Below, one piece after another: positions 20,901-32,913 of a DNA stretch of 64,000 nucleotides. The stretch comes from Oryzias latipes (taxonomy: Eukaryota; Chordata; Actinopteri; Beloniformes; Adrianichthyidae). Made by a program: the position numbers and the translations under genes. The stretch lies in NCBI RefSeq assembly GCF_002234675.1, contig NC_019877.2, positions 1,625,541 through 1,689,540 of the forward strand, written 5' to 3'. The notes beneath the pieces were generated by a model. That model did not search any database. It saw only the letters and a list, made by a program, of their open reading frames with translations, and had not been told where the DNA came from. Positions within the stretch are counted from its first letter, which is position 1. Each line of letters starts with the position of its first letter.

Positions 20901-23900
20901 CACACACACACACACACTGTTACCATGGTTACAGAAGCCTTTGTGTTTGAGAGCAAAGGTTTGTGTCTGCAGAAGTATTTTTACACGATTAATGTTTTAA
21001 TTTAAAAACATAATAAGTTGTTTGTAGTTTTTGCTCAACCTGAATGTATTTTTTACCATTAGCTTTACGATAAAAGCCTTAAGAGAATTTCTGTAACACC
21101 TGCTAATTACATGACATGTTTTTCTCCTTATTACATTTAAAAATATCCTTATATCCCTATACTGTTTATCTTGTTTAATTTAGTTTTTTTCCTGCCTGGC
21201 TTTATTAAAAAAAACCAGGAGCATCCACCACGACTCCCCTTAGCATCCACCTGAACTCAGAGGGCCGATCTCACCGCCGCTCACCTCTCAGAACGACCTC
21301 CAGGAAGCGTCCGAGGACGTCCTCCGACTCGGAGCTGAGCACCGAGCGAGACAGGCAGGAAGTGAGGGCGGCGAGGGCGGCGAGGGCTGCAGACTCGATC
21401 TTCTCGCTGGACGTCTGAAAGACCTGCAGAGAAGAGCGAGGTCTGAGCGGCAGCCAGGAGGCGTCGCAGCAACGCCACGTCACGAAAAGCTTTGAATTTG
21501 GAAGGAAACGTTTGAATCCGTGAGCGTGGCGACCTCTCGACGCAGCGACGACCACAGGCCCTGAAGGAACTCAGCCGTGTCCTTGTGCTCGAAGCGCGAC
21601 AAACATGCGTTCTGCGGAAAGAAAGCAACGTCTGAGAGTTCACCGGAAGATCAGGTTCTTTAAGCCAAGACCCAAAATAACAGATAGTTTAGAAAAGGAT
21701 TTCTAATAGAATGTGTTTTATTTCGTCACAGAACTCTTCCATCTCCTCTTTTGTCCAAAACTAAAAAACAAACGACTGCAGCGACAGCAGATCTAAACAT
21801 CAGCATGTCTGAGCTGAATCAGCTTTTGTGTTTATTTATTTTGTTTTAATTGTTTACATTTTATTGTAGATATAATTTATTGTTTCCTTCTAGCCAGGAC
21901 TCCCTTGAAAAAGAGATTCTTGATCTCAATGGGACATTTCTTCGGTAAATAAAGGTGAAATAAAATTAAGAAATAAAAATTCACTTCAGACGTCCGTTTT
22001 CTGCAGAAAAAGGTTTCCCGCCCTTTACCCTTTCAGAGTAAAAGCACGGGTTTATGCACTGTGCTGCTTTACGAGACTGGAGGAAAACTGGTGTCTTGTT
22101 TCAGCGTCACGGCGTGTCTCCTCACCAGAGTCTGCAGCGCGTCCAGCTTGGCGCTCTGAACCTCTGAGTCCAGTTTCTCGATGAGGAGGGGGAACAGAAA
22201 CTGTGGGAAGCCGAACAGAAACGTTTGCCGGAGAATGTTTGCTCAGGGGATCGAGTCAGAAGAAGCAGACCCGCCGTCGTTACCTCGGCAAACTTTGGCG
22301 TTCCGGTGAGGACGGCCCTCAGAGCCTGAACCAGCTCCTCTTTGGTGATGCCGTGGGGGTCGTTGGGGGGCTGCAGTGGACCAGGAGGGGGTTTTGGAAA
22401 AAGAATAGGAGGACAGGTTAGATGAAAAGTTATCCTGGAATCGCGTCCTGATCTAAAGAGTTCAGATGTCAGAACCCTGGAGAACCATGTCAGAGATCTG
22501 CACAGACGCTGCTGCAGATGCTGCAGACGCTGCTGCAGATGCTGCCGACACAGCTGCAGACGCTCCTGCAGACGCTGCTGCAGACACTGCTGCTGACACT
22601 CCCACAATCTCCGGGGGCTCAAAAAAAACCCGGCAAAACCAAAACACACATGTCAGGGATATTTAAAGTAAGTTTTGAAATTATTATGGGATGGCAAAAG
22701 GTGGCAAAGTGTAAAATTGGGCGATTTTCAGATGGGGGCAGTGCGACTTAAACTTTTGCTCGCACATTTTTTACCAGGACATTGTAGATATGAACATATT
22801 AGGAATGTGGGCGGGGTTGACAAAAAACCTCAGTTGCTAAGGAAATCCAAAAATGTATTCCTCTAAAAATGACATTGATCTGTCCGTCGGCCTCAAACGA
22901 CCAAAAATTGAAATGGTTGCTATGGAGACAAACGTACATAAAAGGCACCGTTATGACAAAAGCGTGTTTTTTTAATGAATTTGTGCAGCTCTCGGGTGGC
23001 AGGGACAGACAGGGAGAGAGAGGGACATGTAGCAGATCCTGAAGATAATAGAGCGACATATTTTACTTTAGCTGATTTTTCTCCAGAGAGGAGAGGATGG
23101 AGACCCCAATGAGGAGCACGAATGCCCAGATCACACTTGTTTTTTGGGGGGAGGAGCAACAGTTTTCTCTGGCGGTCTGCAGACGTCGTCAACAGGAACT
23201 TACCGGGGTGAAGTCGATGGGGAAATAGCAGGAAGTCACTTCAAAGAGCTCCTCTGCGAATTTACCTGAGACAGCAGACAGGAAGGTTGAGAGAAGGAAA
23301 CCGTGACATCACCAACAGACGGGGGGGGAGGAAGGTCTTCTCACCCAGATCGTATCCTTGGACGATGAGGTTTCTGGCGATCCTGAAGGCCAGCAGCAAG
23401 TTGCGAGGGTCTCTCTCGCCGTCCATTGATTGGACGAAACCAAAGACAAAGTCGGCTCCCAAACTCTTCAGCTCTGAATGGAGGATTGAGAGGACGTGAG
23501 AGACCGCCAAACGCATAGAGTGTCAGATATTTGTATGGATACTATAAACAAACGTTATTGACAATTGGAGAAATTAGAAAGAATTTAAATAATCAAATCA
23601 TTAATTCAGTTTATCAAACAAGCCTAAACTGGTTTGGAGCGACCCGCAGTTCACCAAGTGACCACTAGAGCACGGTCTCACAAATGTCAGCTAGATCCTC
23701 TAGATCAGGTTAGATCCTCTACTCTAGAAGCGCCTCTCTCTTTATAAAGCTTCTGATGGCTCTGCATCTCCTGGGACGGGCAGCACAGAACCCCTTCACT
23801 TTGAGGAAGACTCTTACCGGCTTCCCTGGTCTCCATCAGGTTGGTGAGCATGTTGTAGACACACGCTCGCTCTGCAAGCATCAGCGACTGAGAGACAAAA

Positions 23901-25867
23901 AACAACAACGTCAAGATAGACCTCGAGACAAACGGCACGGAGCAGACCTTTACCGGAAAACAGGAAGTGGAGGAGATCCTGGTTTCTTCATGGAGAACCT
24001 CACCTGGACGTGGACGTCCTGGAACAGCGACCTCAGCATGGACACGGCCGAGCCGGGAGGCAGCGCCGCACACTTGGTCTGAGGAGAAACCAACACAAAC
24101 TTACAAGGAGGCTCCAGCAGCGCCTCCGTCTGAAACCGGGTCCCCCAAGTTTACCAAGGCGAGCAGCCCCCGTAGGACGGGCGGAGTGGTGACGTGATGG
24201 TCTTTGAGGCGGTTCTGGTAGAAAGCCATGAGCACTTCCACTGCGATGGGACAACAGGATGTCAACAACGCTCCTCACTTTGAGCAGACGAAAAGGCTTG
24301 GTGTTCTGACCTTCTTTCTGCGACAGCTCTGCACGGCCGTCCTGTAGGACCTCGGAGAGCAGCTGGACGCCGCGGGCGCGAGTCTGCGGCTGCGAGCTGG
24401 TCAGGCTGGGCCTGCGGGTGGACGGGAAGTCGATTGAAAACAAGAACGGCGTCACTTTTTTGTGTTTTTGTAAAAAAGTAAAGGAGAAAAAGACAAAGGC
24501 TCACCCCAACGCTTCCACTAACTGCAAAACTGTAAACGCTCCATCTTTGACACCTGAGCAAGAATCAATAATATGTCAACAAAAGCTTAAATAATCCATA
24601 TTATACCACGGTCCGGGTCTCAATTCTGATTGGCTGCTTGATGTGAACCATCAGCGTATTTATCGCTTTCCTTTGCCGCTGCAGTGGAGGTCGAAGTAAG
24701 AACGCGCCCGCCGCCTTACGTGCAAATAGGACCACGGTAACGGAAACAATGAGTACATATATAGAATAAAGTTGTACAATTCTGAGAAAAATAAAGACAA
24801 AATTTTACAAGGAAAAAAAATGTACAAGAAAAAACTTTAAAAAAAGGGAAAACGACAATTTTCTAACATAAAGCTGTAAATGTTTTACTTCAAAAGTTGC
24901 AATATTGCAAGGAAATAGTCATACTTTTTCAAATAAGTAAATAAATAAAAGTCTGAATTTTAAAAGGAAAAAACTAAAAACTGATTTAATATGCATTTCT
25001 TTTGGAAAATTTTAGGACTATTTGCGTCAAATTTAGACTTCTCTCAGATTATTTTACAGTTCAATTCTCATAATAAAGTTTGGACTTTTTTCCTCATAAT
25101 TTCACGACTGAATTCCTGTAAAAATTTGAACTTTTCTCTTATAATGTTACAACTTCATTGTCAAATATTTGCTTTTCTTTCATGGTGGCCTCAGTATTCC
25201 GTCATAACAGCCTTTAAATAAATATAGTATCAGGGGAAAAACAAACTTCAGTAAATTTGATTGACATAAGTGATCGTTTTATTTTGAAAGATCCCCCTCT
25301 GTTTACTTTGGGTATAATTAAAACTCCTTTAATTTGATACGTCATAAGTTATCAGGTCTGTGCTGAATCGGAACCGAATCGGTTCGGTAGTCTGGACGTG
25401 TTTCCCTGCTTTGCCCACACAGACAAACTCGGGATCAAAGGTAAATCGGGGGTTGAGGGTTCAATGACAGGATCCTCCTCGCGCCCAGCCAGCAGCTAGC
25501 TAGCAGCAGGCACGAGACCACAGCAGACTGCAGGTACAGTCATGGTTTCAGTAAACAAAGATAGCTGCGAGTTCCTGCCGCCCCGGAAAAAGGGCAGATT
25601 CATGACATGTTTAGTGTCAGGAGGAGCTTCTCACGCAGCATCCCGCACAGGATGTTGTGACGCTAAGTTTAGCTAGTTAACCCCCACGCACCTTTATGGG
25701 AAACTAACGGCTCCAGCTCAGTTTTCCACACAAACCCGCTGGTAAATGTGAGGACAAACACCGGACACGACTGCTGTACCTTTAGCGGCGTCCTTTGCTT
25801 TGCTGTCCTGCAATCCGGAGACGAATTCCTCCACCAGAGACAGCAGCAAGGCACCGTCCGCAGCCAT
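14973..25867 (-). CDS. mms19: MMS19, cytosolic Fe-S cluster targeting factor
   Basis: HEAT-repeat scaffold of the cytosolic iron-sulfur targeting complex (with CIAO1 and CIAO2B). It passes clusters to DNA polymerases and helicases such as XPD. About 30 minus-strand exons match the vertebrate protein. Exon 1 starts at 25867 with MAADGALLLSLVEEFVSGLQ. Further landmarks are GAFTVLQLVEALG (near 24530), RARGVQLLSEVLQ (near 24370), ELKSLGADFVFGFVQSMDGE with DPRNLLLAFRIARNLIVQGY (23340-23480), PNDPHGITKEELVQALRAVL (near 22300-22370), SCLSRSVLSSESEDVLGRFL (near 21310), SFLPENSFPSHLQLLQ (near 18130), HADVRLMYRQRFFSENSAKL (near 17270-17330) and LSLLLEALTCPDQGVQLSTL (near 16930-16990). The end is exon 15484-15584 (RALAPPLDDRKRLVRREAVQ...RGE) plus a 31-nt last exon, 14973-15003, encoding FLIGSPGGR; human ends FLLGSPGS. 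All intervening exons remain approximate. Confidence 0.94.
15868..16445 (+). repeat. interspersed repeat family A, copy 3
   Basis: In an mms19 intron. It carries TTATGGGATGGCCACA, TTGACCTTTGACCTCAGG, ATGTGGGCGGGGTTAAC, AATGGTTGCTATGGAGACG and GGCGCCATTTTGG, in the same order as copies 1 and 4. Confidence 0.7.
19664..19673. promoter_or_regulatory. CLEAR-type E-box GTCACGTGAC in an mms19 intron
   Basis: Second of three exact copies of this 10-bp palindrome in the window. It is deep in the gene, so a promoter role is unlikely. It is recorded for the clustering noted under findings. Confidence 0.25.
20848..20917. repeat. compound (C)n(CA)n(C)n(CA)n microsatellite
   Basis: Two C runs, each followed by a CA tract, in an mms19 intron. 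The same C-then-CA layout recurs in the antxr1 repeat unit near 49811, but flanks differ. Confidence 0.9.
21870..21968 (+). mobile_element. teleost LINE-like 3' tail fragment
   Basis: Contains CCAGGACTCCCTTGAAAAAG, AGATTCTTGATCTCAATGGG and a GTAAATAAAGGTGAAATAAA end. This resembles the 3' end of a very common fish non-LTR element. No coding part is attached; it is truncated and lies in an mms19 intron. Confidence 0.5.
22500..22608. repeat. imperfect CTGCTGCAGACG (12-bp) minisatellite
   Basis: About eight degenerate units of a 12-bp motif built on CTGCAG, in an mms19 intron. Because the unit is a multiple of 3 and lacks stops, both strands give Ala-rich ORFs. These are not judged coding. Confidence 0.75.
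22680..23045 (+). repeat. interspersed repeat family A, copy 4
   Basis: In an mms19 intron. It carries TTATTATGGGATGGCAAA, AGGAATGTGGGCGGGGTT, AAATGGTTGCTATGGAGAC and AAAGGCACCGTTATG. Confidence 0.7.
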
Positions 25868-27126
25868 CGCGCTTCCTCCACGCTGCTGACACTGCGCATG
25901 TGCAGAAAGTTCAAACGCCAAAGTCCAACTTTTTTTTTCTTGGTTAAGAAAAAATATAAATATATTTTTAAAAAATATTGTTTGTGCTTTTAAATAAAAT
26001 AAATATAGAGATTTTACACAAAAGAACGACACATTTATGTCCAAGACACCATTACATTCAAAGTATCTCAAAAAACATAAACAAGTATAAATGTAACAAT
26101 TTATTAAGCTTGATCATTTTTGTTTGGTCATAAAGGTGTTATTGGAGATGTCATACTTTTATAAGTGCATTAATTAAGCAGTGAAATATGTTTCAAGCTG
26201 GACTAAAAGCTGAAACCGTTTGATAACATGATCTGGATTAAAATCCCAGAAGATATTAAACTACGTAAAATATTTTTTTGTTCATCGTATGACTGCATTC
26301 ATTCTATCTAAGTTTTCATGTGACGTTATAATAAACTGGAATTCACACGTTTTTGTTCAGTATTTTTTTAAACTATATGGAAAAATCCTAATTTGTTTGG
26401 ATAAGTTTGAAAAATACCTACAAAAAAGTGAAATATTCATAAGAATCTGTACTTTATTGATAGTATTTTTACTTTGTGCCCTTTTAAAATGTACTTATTG
26501 TCATTGTGTATTGTTTTTTCTCTCCTAATATCAAAGACGGTTTGAACCATTATTGTGACGTCACTGCTATCATTTATTTACGTTTCCTTCAGACCCACCT
26601 GCCTGGTTGTCTGCGCATGTGCAGAAAAGTTCGCCTGCCTTAGCTCGTTTCTGAACACTTTCTCAACCAGCAGCAACAGAAAGTGAGGAGTTTTTCCAAG
26701 TCTTTTGAAGAAAAGTAGTCCGGGAGCGCGTGAAGGGCGTGATACGGTTCTGCATTCAGCTCCGAGTGAAGCTCTACCTCCAGACCCTTTTATAGGGAAG
26801 ATAAAACTCGGGGAAATGACATCGAGCACGCGGAAGTTTGTGTTTTCTGGCGGAGCTAGCTGGTTAGCCCAGTTAGCCTGTTAGCAAGAAAGCTTTTCTG
26901 TTTACAGTTGCAACTAAACCGAACTTTACCGGTTATTCAGACAACAGAAAAAAAGTTGTTAACGGTTCCCACCGGATTTCACCGCCTTGTTGTCACCGGA
27001 TGACATATCCGGCTAGCAGCGCTGCACCTGCGGGTTCTGATCTTCGCCGGACTCGGTTCTTCGTCGCCATGGGCCCCGTTGGAAGCCAGTGAAGCCCCGC
27101 GGGGAGCGACCACAGCCCCTCCGGCC
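25868..27126. other. divergent intergenic region mms19 / ubtd1
   Basis: About 1.26 kb between the two start codons. It holds an AT-rich block (25920-26570) and then more GC-rich sequence from about 26600, which likely contains the ubtd1 promoter and 5' UTR. No TATA box or CRE could be assigned with confidence. Confidence 0.55.
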
Positions 27127-30100
27127 ATGGGAGGATGCGTGGGGAGGTACTGGCGAGGCTGGGACGAGTCACAGAGCCGAGGTTCGTCCGGGAACGGTGG
27201 GTTCGGAGTTTGCTGTTTATATGACACTTTAGAGTAGCAAATGCAGCAGAGTCATAGAAAAAGACAAGAAAACGAGCTAAATGTAGGTTAATTAAACCTG
27301 GGGGGGGGGGGGGGGGGGGGGTATTATTTATGTTCTTATTTGACATTTATCTTCAACTATTTGACACCTGACACTGTTGTTTGACCCTAACTACTATGCA
27401 AACGAGCTTTAGCTGATTTGGTTGGACTTGAACCCGGAAAGGACACACATTTGAATGCGTGCAGGTGAGCTGGTACCTGAGGAACCTGTGACTGAATGGA
27501 TCACGTGATCACGTGATGCAGCAGCGCCTCTGAACGCTGGTTTTAGGGTGCAAACAGGAACGTGGCCTCCTCTGCGTTTGACCTTGACCTGCATAAGAAG
27601 TGGTGGAATAGCTGCTCTCCTTTGTTTGCACAAGTATTGTCTGTAATCCGCCCAAAAGTTTGGGAATCTTCTGCAGTGCATACATACACACTCAACGCAC
27701 ATTTATTTGTAGAATGCGTGTATAGAAAGTTCAAAACCTATTGTTTATTCCATGTTTGTGCATCTCTTAACCTGGCGAAAGGTCCGGCTGAAGTTGAAGC
27801 ACACGAGAGTGTAGAGGACGGTCGACCTGTGAGGCCAAATGCAAAAAAACAAAAGGGAGTCAAACAGCTTGCTTTGAAGGAAATGTTCTCCATTTGAACC
27901 TTTGATCGGAGCTCCTGCGGCGTGGCAGGAGTTCTTTAAAATAAAACGTTCGTCGTTCATGCAGGTGGATGCTTAAGAATGGGGCGGAGCAGGAAGCTTG
28001 TTTCTTCATCACAAATACGATGTTTTCCAAACCACGTTTTTTTCCGTCTGCTCCCGATTTGCATTGATTTGAATAAAGAAGACACTCAGAAACGGAATTT
28101 TGAGCTTCATTTTCTTTCCATTTGTCCTCCCATCATCAAAAGATGCTACAAGAACACGTTTAAAACTCCATTTTCATGGCAGTGCTTCTTTAAGCGAAGA
28201 TGTTTACATGAATGTGCTTGCACTCTAATTCTACCTTGGTTTTATTTTGAAATGATTTCTATTTTTGCTTTTTTATTTGTATGCTCTTATTTTGAAACAT
28301 GTTTACAGCAGTCTCTCTGAGGGTTTTGCTTTGAACCTTTCTGTGTTTTTGACAGTGATAGCTGTGGTCATATAAGGTCACCTTGGCGTGTGTCCATATA
28401 TGTGTTGCGTTGGCGTTTACTCCAGTTTTACAGGATAAAACCAAGTTTTTCCAGGCAGCCACCGTTCACATTGCTTAGAGCATCAAACCACTGGGGCTGA
28501 GTGTGTTTTTGCACGTTAGTGTCTAGAATTTATTGAGGCTGTCGGAGCAAACATTCCTCTCGTATTTTACTGTGACTCATTTCCTGCTTCGCTTGCCGTC
28601 AGACACTCCCTCATTAACAGAGAACAAGTCCCATCATGCCCTGCGGCAATCGCTGACTCTCCAACCTGCAGACGCTTGTGTGACGGAGCAGAAATTGGGC
28701 GATGAAATGTGTGAGTGAATCCTTGTTTGTGGTCACGACTTTGGTCAGGTCAGCCTCGTTCAGCTGCTAATGTGAAGGTTTTTGCTGCTGATGAGCTTCC
28801 ACAAGCGCCTGAGTTTGACAGCTGAAGGCTCGCAGGCGATGATGGACGACCATCAACGACCATCAACCCTCAGAGCTGCAAAAGCGTTGAAGAGGACGCT
28901 GCTGAGGAATGCAGGCGTCTCATCCAAACTCAAAAAGGGAGAAATGGTTTTGCTGCTGCTGAGAGAAACAGACTGAAGTTGTTCCTCCGGTCTGAAATGT
29001 GTCGTTTTATGTGCTCTATTTCTTACCAACCAGGCGTTTCCTCTTATTTCTGCTTTACCACAACTATTCCCATCAAACGTTTCAGAAATCTCTTTAAAGA
29101 CTGAAAAGATGCAGTTTGAAAAAGATCATTTTGGTGTCGTAGAAAATACTGGGGGGGGGCTACAAGCACCCTGCTCTGCTCCATTCTGATCATCCACCTG
29201 CAGACAAACACATCCATGAACGTCTCTGTTTTCCTCGTCTGAGCTGGAATCTGGATCTAAACTGGATTGCTCGCCATTTTTGTTGCACCGCTAATGTTAG
29301 CTTGTGGTTGTGAGGGGCTGTGAGCTAACGGGAGAGCAAGTAAACAAAGGGATGATGGGATATCAGCTGCGGCTTAGCTCTGCACCCACCGTCCTGCCAA
29401 CAACTCAGAGGTGGATGTCGAAAGAACGCCTTCCTCTCTGCAGAAACTATGTCCTAGAAAACGACAGACTAACAATGTCATAATCATGGCTAAACAACCA
29501 CTGGGAACACTTTGAAAATGCATCAAAAGATGATCAGAGCAGAATTAAAAATGTCCTGTGGATGCATAAAAACATGGATACATTTTCTGGAAGTTTATGT
29601 TGTCCCAAGTTTGAGGTTTTAACGGTAAAAGTTTCACTTTTGTTTAATTTAAACCACTAAATATGTGAAAACAGTTCTGTATATGAAACAGAATTGATTC
29701 AGAGAGGAAATAATGGAATAAATGAATAAAATCCAGAACGTTAAGATTTATTTTTTAACTTAATCCTTCTCTTAATCTATTTACGGAATTACATCTTTTT
29801 ACTAAACAATTTGACTGATTTTAGGAATAAAAATGAAAATCACTAGCGTTTTAGAACATTTTCTTCCCCTAATGAGATTCATGAGCTCCTTGATGACTTT
29901 GCGGATCCTGTTCAGGTTTTGGTTTCCGTTCAGGACCTCGGACAGATCACACAAAGAAGCAGGAACAGGTTTTTCTGATCAGATAAAACATTAAAGAACG
30001 GTGAATCTGCAACAAACTTCTGTAAAAACCAGAAGAGAACTGAATGCAAATCACTTCAAACGCGTTTTTAGAAACGGCCAGAAGTTTTGTTAAAAACAAT

Positions 30101-32913
30101 TTGATGTCTGCAGGTTGGATATAATGTTTTTGATTCCATTGGTTGTTTTTGATTTATATTGGTTGCAACCCCCCCTCCCCACCCCCCATAATTAAAAAAA
30201 AAAAAAAAAAATTCCTGCAGGGACTTAGAAAAAAAAAGTCACACTTTTGTGTGAAGATGAGTCATTTATTTATCTTTTTAAATCATTTTTGGTTATTAAA
30301 GCAGATACATTTTGATGAATAGTATTTATCTAAACAAAAAAAGAAAGAAGACTTTTTAAAATTCTCTCTTTGTCGCTGGTTTTTATTTTTCCTCTCGTTA
30401 GATGTAAAGTTTGTGGCTTTAAGACCACAAATTTCTTAATTTTTTGTGCTTAAAAAAAATCCAGAAAATATGAGCTTCTATGATCCACAGGTTCTGCAGA
30501 TTTTTTAGCAAACGTGGATTATTTAGGAAAACAAACTCTGCTTTTGAAATTTTCCTTAGTTTAAAATCTTTTGGTTTATCACTGAAAGCCACACTGGTGC
30601 TGTTATTCCCTCATCAGTCCTCCATGTTTGAATGTTTCCTCCTTCCATCTTCTGGATCATCGTTTGGCTCCTCAGTCTGACTTTCTTCCTGGTTTGTCCC
30701 GAGTCTCAGACGGGAAACTCCAGAGTCTAACCCAACACCGACCTCTGTGTGTCTCAGACGCTTACAAATAATTCAACAGGTGACCTCCTCGCCGAGCGCT
30801 GGCCTTCGTTTTCCGTCACGTGACCTCCGACGGTTTCCTGCTGATCCAGTTGAAAGTCAAAAGTTAACATTTGATCCGTTTTTTTCAGCAAAAAATTAGA
30901 TAAAACTGTGGAATACCAGGAAGTAAAGAAGCCTGCGTGTGGTCTAGATGCAGCTCTGAGTCACTTCTGTGTTTAGACTGGAGGACAGGATCTTCTGACT
31001 GATGGCTCTTCTCCATTCATGGACTCTATTGCTGTTCAGAAAAGAAAGCAGAGGATTTACTCGCCGTTTTTTGTTACCTGCAGTAAAACTGAAACGTTCA
31101 GCTCCTGTGTTTTTTTAACAGTTGATCTAAATGCTGATCTTCTTTGGCGCGTGCGTTCGCCTGATGGTGGCTGATTTGTTGTTTGGACTCGCAGGACGCA
31201 ACGAACCTCTGAAAAGAGACCGTCCCAAATGGAAGAGCGACTACCCCATGACAGAGGGTCAGCTGCGGAGCAAAAGGGATGAATTCTGGGACACGGCGCC
31301 GGCCTTTGAGGGCCGCAAGGAAATCTGGGACGCCCTGAAGGCCGCGGCCGTGGCGCTGGAGTGCAACGACCACGAGCTGGCCCAGGCCATCGTCGATGGA
31401 GCCAGCATCACGCTTCCTCACGGTGAGACGCTCAGATCTCTGACGTTTGGAGGGAAAACAGACGACTGTACGCTTGTTTTCTTCTGCCCTCCTCTCTGCA
31501 GGAACTCTGACTGAATGTTACGACGAACTCGGGACCCGCTACCAGCTGCCCGTCTACTGCCTGGCGCCCCCCATCAACCTCATCTCGGAGCGCAGCGACG
31601 AGGACGCCAACGAGAGCCCTGAGCTGTCTGCGACATCCAAGAAAGAGTTCGTGCTGAAGGTACCGCCGTCTTCATCTGAGCAGCAAACGTCGCTCAGATC
31701 AGACGCCGTTCATGCCCAGAGCGGCGGCGGCGGCGAGCTGATTCACAAATCAAGATCAACAAATCACAGATCAGACCACAATTCTTACTATTTTATGTAT
31801 AAATAATGTCTGAATGGCTGTTATACGTTTGTCTTTTTACTGGATGTATGAAAACTAAAATATTCATTTAAACACCATCATACATACATTTATCCCCCTG
31901 TGCCATGTTGTGGGGTCCAGATGACCCCACTCCCAACGTTAACGTGCCTAAAGCACGTTAACGTTGGGAGTGGGGTCATCTGGACCCCACAACATGGCGA
32001 AAGGGTTATCTTAACTGCGTTCCAGCGTATTGGCGTCCTCCGCCTCTGTTTCTACACGCCTCAAATTCGCTGCTAGATGCTTGATGAAAACCTGCTGCCC
32101 CTGCAGGAGCGGCGTCTGAATGACGGCGTCTCTCTGTGAGCCACTTTGACTTTGACTTGCTGTTCCGCATGAGTCCGAGGAGAGAAAATATAAAAACATG
32201 TCATACAATATACAATGTTATTGTATAGTTTTAGTGAGTTGCCTAAAACTATCATCACGTTCAGGAGGAGAATGACCAGATTTTCCTTCATGTTGGTTTT
32301 AGACTCCACCCACATGGTCAACGCGTCACGGACCAAAGCGGACTTCCTGATTGGTTGACACGATGTGAATTCTTTAAACGCTGAAATGACTTGACGTTAA
32401 ACTGGACGTGCAAATCGCGGTCGGTGTGAACGTAGCTTCATCATCTACGTAAAAACAATCTATAGTTTTGAGAACGAGAACCTTCACTGACGCTTTACTT
32501 TGGAGTTTTATGTACTTCCTGTGACAGTAGTACTTTGGTTTAGTTTATAAACTTAAGATATTCTGGAATTTAAAGCCATAATTAAATGACATACAGTGTA
32601 TTTCTTTTTTTTACTGACCCATGCGAGTTCTCATTTCACGCCTTGACCTCTGCAGGTGCGACTGTCGACGGGGAAGGACCTGCGCCTCAGCGCCAGCATG
32701 GCCGACACCGTGGGGCTCCTGAAGAAGCAGCTCCAGGCCCAGGAGGGCATCGACCTCCTCCACCAGCGCTGGTTCTTCTCCGGGAAGCTGCTGACGGACA
32801 AGACGCGGCTCCAGGACACCAAGATCCAGAAGGACTTTGTGATCCAGGTCATCATCAACCCACAGGCCCTGCAGAGTCCCAAGCCCCCCTCCCCCCTCCC
32901 CGCATCTGAATAG
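27127..32913 (+). CDS. ubtd1: UBTD1, ubiquitin domain-containing protein 1
   Basis: UBTD1 pairs an N-terminal ubiquitin-binding-type domain with a C-terminal ubiquitin-like domain and is known to bind UBE2D-class E2 enzymes. Four exons: 27127-27196, 31195-31422, 31502-31659, 32656-32913, with matching phases, giving 237 residues (human 227). Exon 1 encodes [12 protein letters not shown], with a G at position 2 and C at position 4 that could be lipidated as in MGNCVG of the human protein. Exon 2 has [20 protein letters not shown] and [20 protein letters not shown], nearly as in human; exon 3 has [20 protein letters not shown]. Exon 4 is the ubiquitin-like fold, with [40 protein letters not shown] and [12 protein letters not shown]. 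Intron 1 is 4.0 kb. The paralogue UBTD2 is less likely given the neighbours. Confidence 0.96.
27301..27321. repeat. poly-G homopolymer
   Basis: About 20-21 consecutive G in ubtd1 intron 1; the exact length is unreliable. Confidence 0.9.
27501..27516. promoter_or_regulatory. double E-box palindrome TCACGTGATCACGTGA
   Basis: Two CACGTG E-boxes 8 bp apart in one 16-bp perfect palindrome, about 0.3 kb into ubtd1 intron 1. It is a candidate bHLH-ZIP site; function is inferred only. Confidence 0.3.
30815..30824. promoter_or_regulatory. CLEAR-type E-box GTCACGTGAC in ubtd1 intron 1
   Basis: Third exact copy of the 10-bp palindrome, about 370 bp upstream of exon 2. Confidence 0.25.
31894..32005. 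mobile_element. foldback MITE, family B copy 1 (piggyBac-like ends)
   Basis: 112-bp element, nearly all hairpin: 46-bp perfect arms 31902-31947 and 31953-31998 with a 5-nt loop. It begins CCC, ends GGG and is flanked by TTAT on both sides, close to the TTAA target of piggyBac elements. It lies in ubtd1 intron 3. A diverged relative lies at 35346-35447. Confidence 0.6.
32280..32440. repeat. interspersed repeat family C, copy 1
   Basis: Shares CATGTTGG, CTCCACCCA, CAAAGCGGA, CTGATTGGTTGACA and AACTGGACG in the same order and strand with 62860-63110. In ubtd1 intron 3. Unclassified; possibly a DNA-transposon remnant. Confidence 0.5.

Larger units (their letters stand above)
27197..31194. other. 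ubtd1 intron 1 (4.0 kb)
   Basis: Contains a poly-G run (27301-27320), a double E-box palindrome (27501-27516), a GTCACGTGAC copy (30815-30824) and AT-rich sequence with short homopolymers (30192-30210). No exon or recognisable transposon ORF was found. Confidence 0.6.

Noticed and set aside
22462-22666. Ala-rich ORFs on both strands
   Set aside because: Products of the 12-bp minisatellite in an mms19 intron.
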